Of a stretch of DNA of 64,000 nucleotides, positions 58,559 to 64,000 are shown piece after piece. The stretch covers positions 248,001 to 312,000 of the forward strand of contig NZ_LN651327.1 in NCBI RefSeq assembly GCF_000826525.2. Reading direction: 5' to 3'. Origin of the DNA: Mobilicoccus massiliensis (GTDB lineage Bacteria > Actinomycetota > Actinomycetes > Actinomycetales > Dermatophilaceae). The number at the start of each line of letters is the position of its first letter. Position 1 is the stretch's first letter. The notes under the pieces were generated by a model, which did not search any database, had not been told where the DNA came from, and saw nothing but the letters and a program-made list of their open reading frames with translations. A program made the position numbers and the translations under genes.

Positions 58559-59752
58559 TCAGCGGGCGGGCAGGATCGTGGTGCGGACCTCGCCGAAGTC
58601 GATCGTCTCGCCGTTCGCACCGGGGGCGGTGGCGCGGATGACGATGGTGTCGCCGTCCTCGAGGAACGTCCGCTCCTCGTCGCCGACGGCGACGGGCTCC
58701 TTTCCGCCCCAGGTGAGTTCGAGGAACGCCCCGCGCTGGTTCTTCTCGGGGCCGGAGATCGTGCCCGAGGCGAAGATGTCGCCGGTGCGGGTGCGGGCGC
58801 CGTTGACGGTGAGGTGGGCGAGCATCTGCGCGGGCGACCAGTACATCGTCGAGTACGGCGGTCGCGAGACGACGTGGCCGTTCCACTCGACCTCGAGCGA
58901 GATGTCGAGGCCCCAGGGACTGTCCATGTGCAGGTACGGCAGGGGAGTCGGGTCCTGCGTCGGGGTGTCGACCTTGGCCTCGGCGAGCGCGGCCATCGGC
59001 ACCACCCACGGCGAGATCGAACTCGCGAACGACTTGCCGAGATTCGGGCCGAGCGGCACGTACTCCCACGCCTGGATGTCGCGAGCGGACCAGTCGTTGA
59101 AGATCACCGCGCCGAACAGGTGCATCGAGGCGTCGCCGGTGCTGATCCGCGTGCCCATCTCGTTGCCGACGCCGACGATGAACGCGAGCTCGGCCTCGAT
59201 GTCGAGGCGGATGCTGGGCCCGAACGTCGGTGACTCGTCCTGCGGGCCCTTGCGCTGGCCCTGCGGGCGCACGACGTCGACCCCGGATTCGACGATCGTC
59301 GAGGAGCGGCCGTGGTACCCGACGGGCAGGTGCTTCCAGTTGGGCATGAGCGGCTCGGGGTTGTCGGGGCGAAAGAGGCGCCCGACGTTGGAGGCGTGGT
59401 TCTCGCTCGCGTAGAAGTCCACGTAGTCGGCGAACTCGCACGGCAGGTGCATCGTCACCGAGTCGACCGGGTGCAGCGCCGAGTCCGGCACGTCGCCGGA
59501 GAGGATCTGCTGGAGCTTCTCGCGCACGTCCGCCCACTTCTGCGGACCCGTCGCCATGAACGTCGCGAGGGTCGGCGTGGCGAACAGCGTCTCGGCGGCG
59601 GGATCGCTGCCCGCGAGCACCGTGGCGAGGTCGACGACGGTGTCGCCGACGCGGGTGCCGACGCGCGGGGGCGAACCGGCCGCGGAGTAGACGCCGTAGG
59701 GCAGGTTGGCGAGGCCGAATCCGGAGTGCTCGGGGATGGCGATGGTCGTCAT
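58559..59752 (-). CDS. fahA: Fumarylacetoacetase
   Basis: 397 residues. GFGLANLPYGVYS start, DFYASENHASNVGRLFRP near 118, HLPVGYHGRSSTIV, EAELAFIVGVGNEMG with metal-ligand Glu residues, FNDWSARDIQAWEYVPLGPNLGKSF and GTISGPEKNQRGAFLELTW. Splits fumarylacetoacetate to fumarate and acetoacetate, the last step of tyrosine and phenylalanine breakdown. ATGA overlap with the upstream gene. Confidence 0.95.
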   Translation of the reverse strand: MTTIAIPEHSGFGLANLPYGVYSAAGSPPRVGTRVGDTVVDLATVLAGSDPAAETLFATPTLATFMATGPQKWADVREKLQQILSGDVPDSALHPVDSVTMHLPCEFADYVDFYASENHASNVGRLFRPDNPEPLMPNWKHLPVGYHGRSSTIVESGVDVVRPQGQRKGPQDESPTFGPSIRLDIEAELAFIVGVGNEMGTRISTGDASMHLFGAVIFNDWSARDIQAWEYVPLGPNLGKSFASSISPWVVPMAALAEAKVDTPTQDPTPLPYLHMDSPWGLDISLEVEWNGHVVSRPPYSTMYWSPAQMLAHLTVNGARTRTGDIFASGTISGPEKNQRGAFLELTWGGKEPVAVGDEERTFLEDGDTIVIRATAPGANGETIDFGEVRTTILPAR

Positions 59753-60660
59753 GACGCTCCTGGCGGGTCGATGAGGTCGAGGTCGATGAGCTCGGCAAGA
59801 GGCTCGAGGACGGAACAACTGCCGAACGACGTGAACGAGGCTCGCACGGCCATCGCCCGCGACGGGTCGAGGGAGCGGATGTCGTGGGCGACGGACTCAC
59901 CGTCCCGGTCGGCGAGGATGTCGACGATCCGCTCGCGCACGCCGTTCGGTTCGCTGTCGATGCCCTGCCTCGCCGCGTCGACGGCGAGGAAGAGGTTGAG
60001 GAATCCGTGCTGCTCGAAGCCGGTCTGCGGGTCGGTGTTGCGGATGGCGTGGTGCAGCCCGGCCGTGGCCTTGAACGGCAGGTGCCGCGTGACCGCGCCG
60101 CAGATCGCGTCGGCGAGCTCGGTCTCGCTCGGGTAGAGGTGGGCCTCGATGCCGCCGGTGCGGAACTTGGCGTCGAACTCGGAGTAGGCGAGGGCGTCGA
60201 GCACGGCCGCCCGGCGCTCGTCGCGTGGCACCTCCACGTAGACCTCCGTCGTCTCCACTCCCGCCACGCGCAGGCCCTCGGCGATCTCGGGGACGACCCT
60301 GTCGGGAGTCTGTTCCGGCGGCAGCGCGATCTCGGCGCCGGCGAGACGGGTCGAACCGATCGCCCCGGCCCGCGTGAGTGCGTCGCCGAGGGCCGCGGGG
60401 GAGGGCACGGTGACCGCCAGCCACACGGATCTCGGAGCCAGGTCGGCGGCAAGGACAGCGAGGTCGTCGAGGCGGTCGGCGCTCACGACGAGCGGCCCGA
60501 GGAACCGGCGGTAGGCCGATCGGGAGTGGTCGACGTGTGAGGCGAGGGCCTCGTCCAACGGCGCGCGCCCGGGCGGAAAGATCGCCGCGTCGTCGCAGAG
60601 CCGTTCGAGGTGCGGGGGGATGCGGTACCGAAAGTCGGGGGCCGCTTGCGGTGCGGTCAT
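59749..60660 (-). CDS. Conserved protein of unknown function, coupled to fahA
   Basis: 303 residues, no membrane segment. I do not recognise a named domain. Notable stretches: CDDAAIFPPGRAPLDEAL near 23, KFRTGGIEAHLYPSETELADAI near 168, LPFKATAGLHHAIRN near 197 and FTSFGSCSVLEPLAELIDLDL at the end; the alternation of strands and helices suggests a TIM-barrel-like fold. Overlaps fahA and the small ORF before it by ATGA, so it probably serves tyrosine breakdown. Confidence 0.75.
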   Translation of the reverse strand: MTAPQAAPDFRYRIPPHLERLCDDAAIFPPGRAPLDEALASHVDHSRSAYRRFLGPLVVSADRLDDLAVLAADLAPRSVWLAVTVPSPAALGDALTRAGAIGSTRLAGAEIALPPEQTPDRVVPEIAEGLRVAGVETTEVYVEVPRDERRAAVLDALAYSEFDAKFRTGGIEAHLYPSETELADAICGAVTRHLPFKATAGLHHAIRNTDPQTGFEQHGFLNLFLAVDAARQGIDSEPNGVRERIVDILADRDGESVAHDIRSLDPSRAMAVRASFTSFGSCSVLEPLAELIDLDLIDPPGAS

Positions 60661-60797
60661 CTCGCCCCCTTCGGCCCAGACGCGATGCCGCCTGCACCGG
60701 GGCCGAGGGGAGCGGAGGTGTCGACCGTGCCGTTCGCGTCGCGAGGCTGCGTGTGGCCCGTGGGCGGAACCGAACCGATGTCGCGGTAGTCAGGCAT
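60657..60797 (-). CDS. Small ORF resembling a homogentisate 1,2-dioxygenase N-terminus
   Basis: 46 residues. MPDYRDIGSVPP..HTQ.RD.NG follows the opening of Gram-positive HmgA proteins, in my recall M.YYRSVG.VP.KRHTQ.R..DG, then ends as a Gly/Ala/Pro-rich tail after only about 24 matching residues. A very good ribosome site, GGAGAG, is 6 bases before the ATG, and the stop overlaps the next start. It may be the stub of a deleted hmgA, kept because it drives translation of the operon. Confidence 0.55.
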   Translation of the reverse strand: MPDYRDIGSVPPTGHTQPRDANGTVDTSAPLGPGAGGIASGPKGAR

Positions 60798-61125
60798 TCG
60801 GGCACTCTCCTTCGAGCCGCTCGCCACGGACCTGCAGCGTGCGCGGGTGCGCGCCCCGGGTGTTCGCCGGGTGTGAGGCAAGTGACGCAGACCCTACCGG
60901 CAGGCCGGTCCCCCTGACCCGAGGTCGAGCAGAACTGCTGCCACCGCCTGAGTGCCCGGCGCGCGACTGCTCGCCACCCACCATTCGAAGGGTGTTCACC
61001 GCGCCGATTCATCGACGCCTCACCGGGCGGATCGGATGAGAGCGTCCCTGCCCCCGGGCGCGCCTCCCGCCCTCTTGCCCATCCCACGCCCGTTCCACAC
61101 TCGTCCCCACGAAAGGGAATCCCTC
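60798..61125. other. Intergenic region between the fahA and phn operons
   Basis: 328 bases with no supported gene. Near its right end is the PHO-box-like group at 60994-61024. The left half has only GC-rich sequence in which I see no clear promoter or hairpin. Confidence 0.5.
60994..61024 (+). promoter_or_regulatory. Possible PHO box (PhoP-binding direct repeats)
   Basis: GTTCACC at 60994-61000, ATTCATC at 61007-61013 and CCTCACC at 61018-61024. The last two have the 11-bp period of actinobacterial PHO boxes (GTTCACC repeats); the first is 13 bp away. It is about 100 bp upstream of phnD, where phosphate control would be expected. Confidence 0.35.
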
Positions 61126-62085
61126 ATGCCCCGTACGGCCGCCACGCTCACCCTGACCCTTGCCTCCGCCGCCGTGCTGGCCCTCGCCGGCTGCGGCGAG
61201 AGCGCCCAGTCCGGCAAGGACGCGGGCGCCGGCGGTGGCGGCGGCAAGGACGAGCTGGTCGTCGCCGCGGTGCCGGCCGAGGAGTCGAACAGCATCACGA
61301 GCCAGTGGGGCGGCATCGCCAAGCTGCTCGAACGCCAGGCCGGCAAGAAGGTGACGATCCAGCAGGCCACCGACTACGCCGCGATCGTCGAGGGGCAGCG
61401 CGCCGGCAAGATCGACCTCGCGATGTACGGGCCGCTCTCCTACGTCATGGCCAAGGACGGGGGAGCCCCGGTCGAACCGATCGGTGCCCTCATCGACGGC
61501 AAGGGCGAGAAGCCCGGCTACACCTCCACCGCGTGGGTGCCCAAGAGCTCGACGATCAAGGATCTCAAGGACGCGGCCGGCAAGAAGGTCTGCTTCGTCG
61601 ACAAGGCCTCGACCTCCGGTTATCTGTACCCGAGCGCCGGCCTCCTCGACGCGGGTGTCGATCCGGCCTCCGGCGTCAAGCCCGTGATGGCGGGTGGCCA
61701 CGATGCGTCGCTGCTCGCCGTCAAGAGCGGGCAGTGCGACCTCGGGTTCGCCTACGACGTCATGCAGGACGAGCTCGTCAAGAAGGGGCAGCTCGAGGCG
61801 GGCGAGCTCACTAAGGTGTGGACCTCCGACATGATCCCCGGTTCGCCGCTCGCGATGAACACCCAGACGGTGCCGGCCGACCTGCAGGAGAAGATCAAGA
61901 AGGCCGTGGTCGACGAGGGCAACAAGGACGCCCTGGTCAAGGCGGGCGACTGCACGGACGCCAAGAACTGCCCGCTGCCCGAGGACAGCTGGGGTTTCGC
62001 CCCCGCCACCGACGCCGACTACGCGAGCGTCCGCAAGGTGTGCGAGGTCACCAAGTCCCCGGCCTGCTCGGGCAAGAAGGGCTGA
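61126..62085 (+). CDS. phnD: Phosphonate/phosphite ABC transporter substrate-binding lipoprotein
   Basis: 319 residues. Lipoprotein signal with LALAGC lipobox near 24, a Gly-rich linker, then the PhnD pattern: VVAAVPAEESNSI, DYAAIVEGQRAGKIDLAMYGPLSYVMA, and ASTSGYLYPSAGLLDAG. It binds the substrate outside the membrane; phosphonate, phosphite or phosphate are all possible. GAAAGGGA lies before the ATG. Confidence 0.92.
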   Translation: MPRTAATLTLTLASAAVLALAGCGESAQSGKDAGAGGGGGKDELVVAAVPAEESNSITSQWGGIAKLLERQAGKKVTIQQATDYAAIVEGQRAGKIDLAMYGPLSYVMAKDGGAPVEPIGALIDGKGEKPGYTSTAWVPKSSTIKDLKDAAGKKVCFVDKASTSGYLYPSAGLLDAGVDPASGVKPVMAGGHDASLLAVKSGQCDLGFAYDVMQDELVKKGQLEAGELTKVWTSDMIPGSPLAMNTQTVPADLQEKIKKAVVDEGNKDALVKAGDCTDAKNCPLPEDSWGFAPATDADYASVRKVCEVTKSPACSGKKG

Positions 62086-62087
62086 TC

Positions 62088-62912
62088 ATGGCCGCCGCCC
62101 CGCAGGACCGGTCCGCTGAGCAGGGCACGACGCCCGTCGGTTACCCCGAGGTGCGTCTCGAGCACGTCACCAAGGACTTCGGAGGCACCCTCGGCCTCGA
62201 TGACGTGAGCATCGGCTTCGACGCCGAGCGGGTGACGATCCTCCTCGGGCTCTCCGGCTCGGGCAAGTCGACGTTGCTGCGACACATCAACGGGCTGCAG
62301 CAGCCCACGTCGGGACGCATCTTTGTCTCGGGCGAGTCGATCGAGCGGGCGTCGGGGCGGCAGCTCAAGGCGCTGCGCCGCGACATCGGGTTCATCTTCC
62401 AGCACTTCCACCTCGTCGGATCGATGTCGGTGCTGGAGAACGTGTGCACCGGCCGGCTGGGCGCGCTGCGGGGGCCGCGGTTGTCGCTCATGAGCTACCC
62501 CAAGTCGCTGCGGCAGGAGGCGTACGAGCAGCTCGACCGGGTGGGTCTGGCCTCCCGCGCCTACCAGCGCGCCGACACGCTGTCGGGTGGGCAGCAGCAG
62601 CGCGTCGCCATCGCCCGGGCGCTCGTGCAGCGGCCCAAGATTCTCCTCGCCGACGAGCCGGTGGCCTCGCTCGACCCCGTCTCCGCGGCACAGGTCATGG
62701 AACTCATCGGGCAGATCAGCCGCGAGGAACACCTCACGGTCATCTGCAGCCTTCACCAGGTGCAGACCGCGCTCACCTACGGTGACCGCATCGTCGGCCT
62801 GCGTGCCGGCCGGGTCGTCCTCGACCGCGCGACCTCCGAGATCGGGCAGCAGGAGGCGTTGCGGATCTACGACAGCGTCGCCGCCACCGAACCCGTCGAG
62901 ACCCGGGTATGA
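62088..62912 (+). CDS. phnC: Phosphonate ABC transporter ATP-binding protein
   Basis: 274 residues. Walker A GLSGSGKST near 53, FQHFHLVGSMSVLENV (Q-loop, with the PhnC pattern), signature LSGGQQQRVAIARAL, Walker B ILLADEPVASLDP and the H-loop CSLHQVQ. Starts 2 bp after phnD and overlaps phnE by ATGA. Confidence 0.94.
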   Translation: MAAAPQDRSAEQGTTPVGYPEVRLEHVTKDFGGTLGLDDVSIGFDAERVTILLGLSGSGKSTLLRHINGLQQPTSGRIFVSGESIERASGRQLKALRRDIGFIFQHFHLVGSMSVLENVCTGRLGALRGPRLSLMSYPKSLRQEAYEQLDRVGLASRAYQRADTLSGGQQQRVAIARALVQRPKILLADEPVASLDPVSAAQVMELIGQISREEHLTVICSLHQVQTALTYGDRIVGLRAGRVVLDRATSEIGQQEALRIYDSVAATEPVETRV

Positions 62913-64000
62913 TGTCGGTCGCGGCGACGGTCGTTCTCGCCGCGCTGTTCGTGGCGTCGGTGTGGTCGCTCGTCGACCTGCGGATCAACGTCGCGAGCCT
63001 CGCGGACAGTTGGCGCAACGCGGTCGACTTCGCCGGGCGGGTGTTCCCCCTCGACTTCCCGCCGCTGGGCGAGATGGTCGAGCTCGTCGTGACGACGCTG
63101 TCGATCGTCACCCTCGCCACCGCGCTCTCGGTGCTGCTCTCGCTGCCCGTCGCGATCTTCGCCGCGTACAACACGACGACCGGGGCGGTGGCCCGCGGCA
63201 CGGCCCGGGTGCTCATCGTGCTCGCCCGCGCGGTGCCCGACCTCATCCTCGCGATCGTCTTCTTCCGCATCTTCGGGCTCGGCGCGCTGCCCGGCATCCT
63301 CGCGCTCGGCCTGCACTCGGTCGGCATGGTGGCCAAGCTCTACGCCGACGCCATCGAATCCCTCGACAACGGCCAGCTCGAGGCGATTCGCGCGGCCGGT
63401 GGAACGCGGTTGCAGCAGATCACCGTCGGCATCCTCCCGCCGCTCATGCCGCAGCTCATCGCCACCGCCCTGCACCGCTTCGACATCAACCTGCGCACCT
63501 CGGTCGTGCTCGGCTACGTCGGCGTCGGTGGCCTCGGTCTCGCGATGTCGGATGCGATGCGCACCCTCGACTACCAGCGCGGCATGGCGCTCGCGGTGTT
63601 CGTCCTCGTCCTGTGCGTCGTCGTCGAGTTGCTCTCGGGCTCGATCCGCTCGGCGATCATGGCAGGGGAGCGGCCGCGCCGGCGGGGCGCCTCGGGTGTG
63701 CTCGACCGGATCTCGTCCGGGTGGTTCACCGGTGGCCGGGCCGCGGAACAGACGCGGCCGACCGGGCCGGGGGCGCTCGTCCCACCGTGGACGGCGGCTC
63801 GGGTGCGCCGATTCGCCTTCATCGCAGCGATTCTCGTGCTGCTGGCGGCGGCGTTCGTCGGGGCGGATCTCACGACGGACGGGCTGCTCTCGGGGCTGCT
63901 GGACATCGGACCCACGCTCGCGTTTTTCCTGCCACCCGGCGGGGGAGACCTGCTCGTCTCGACGCTCCTGCCTGAGCTGTGGGTCACCGTCGAGATCGGC
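62909..64000 (+). CDS. phnE: Phosphonate ABC transporter permease, 5' part, probably a double permease
   Basis: 364 codons to the window edge, no stop. The first half is a complete PhnE: helix at the start, VELVVTTLSIVTLATALSVLLSLPVAI near 60, VLIVLARAVPDLILAIVFFRIFG, and the EAA-type loop AIRAAGGTRLQQITVGILPPLMPQ. After about residue 250 a linker leads to a new helix (FAFIAAILVLLAAAFVGA) and LLVSTLLPELWVTVEIG, the start of a second PhnE. The two permeases of the family are thus fused. ATG at 62909. Confidence 0.9.
   Translation, partial: MMSVAATVVLAALFVASVWSLVDLRINVASLADSWRNAVDFAGRVFPLDFPPLGEMVELVVTTLSIVTLATALSVLLSLPVAIFAAYNTTTGAVARGTARVLIVLARAVPDLILAIVFFRIFGLGALPGILALGLHSVGMVAKLYADAIESLDNGQLEAIRAAGGTRLQQITVGILPPLMPQLIATALHRFDINLRTSVVLGYVGVGGLGLAMSDAMRTLDYQRGMALAVFVLVLCVVVELLSGSIRSAIMAGERPRRRGASGVLDRISSGWFTGGRAAEQTRPTGPGALVPPWTAARVRRFAFIAAILVLLAAAFVGADLTTDGLLSGLLDIGPTLAFFLPPGGGDLLVSTLLPELWVTVEIG

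Noticed and set aside
1..64000. tRNA, rRNA, insertion sequences or prophage genes
   Set aside because: None could be recognised: no transposase or integrase motif in any frame, no tRNA-like cloverleaf with a T-loop noticed by eye.

Overview
The window is high-GC DNA with dense gene packing, many GTG starts, ATGA and GTGA stop-start overlaps, a GAF-ANTAR regulator, protealysin-like and InhA-like secreted proteases and FCD and UTRA GntR regulators. This fits a Gram-positive actinobacterium, most likely of the Micrococcales; that placement is an inference from gene content and base composition, not from a marker gene. No rRNA, tRNA, CRISPR array, insertion sequence or prophage was seen.

Positions 1-2200 hold the 5' end of mtnA, a UTRA GntR regulator and a class II aldolase. 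Two copies of the palindrome GTTGTCNGACAAC lie at the mtnA/gntR divergent promoter and in front of the aldolase. This looks like a 5-deoxyribose or methylthioribose salvage unit (DHAP shunt type). Positions 2233-15639 are a second catabolic regulon: an operon of aminotransferase, semialdehyde dehydrogenase, ectoine-hydrolase-like M24 protein, second aminotransferase, M20 deacylase and FCD GntR regulator, followed by two EutA/maleate-isomerase-like genes, a ProP-type transporter, an amidase and a DUF3830 gene. The element GATTGTTGACAATC occurs in all three divergent promoter regions. Together these suggest uptake and breakdown of ectoine or a similar cyclic amidine.

Positions 15751-43703 are mainly housekeeping and accessory genes: a secreted protein, arfB, methyltransferases, a copper nitrite-reductase-like fusion with an NnrS-like protein and a DUF2249 protein, an O-antigen-ligase-like protein, an InhA metalloprotease with a Crp-type operator, YihY, an M4 protease, a PTS split over divergent units, a small regulator/membrane-protein pair, a sugar kinase, and transporters. 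Two intergenic regions (38181-38603 and 39504-39803) are filled by tandem repeats, one of them made from a hairpin element found elsewhere in the window.

Positions 43839-57874 form a surface-glycan cluster: pyruvyltransferase-like, carbamoyltransferase, a GT2-GmhB fusion, two GT9 heptosyltransferase-like genes, a GT4-GmhA fusion, HldE, a UDP-glucuronate-decarboxylase-like epimerase, and two GT2 genes on the other strand. GmhA, GmhB and HldE would together make ADP-D-glycero-beta-D-manno-heptose, unusual for a Gram-positive. Within 6 kb this cluster has three tandem duplications (14, 188 and 149 bp). The 14-bp one frameshifts the GmhA domain; removing it restores the frame exactly. Whether these are biological or assembly faults is open.

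The end of the window has a stand-alone LigD phosphoesterase-type protein, fumarylacetoacetase with a coupled unknown gene and a small ORF that resembles the N-terminus of homogentisate dioxygenase, and the phnDCE phosphonate-type ABC transporter, whose permease runs off the end.
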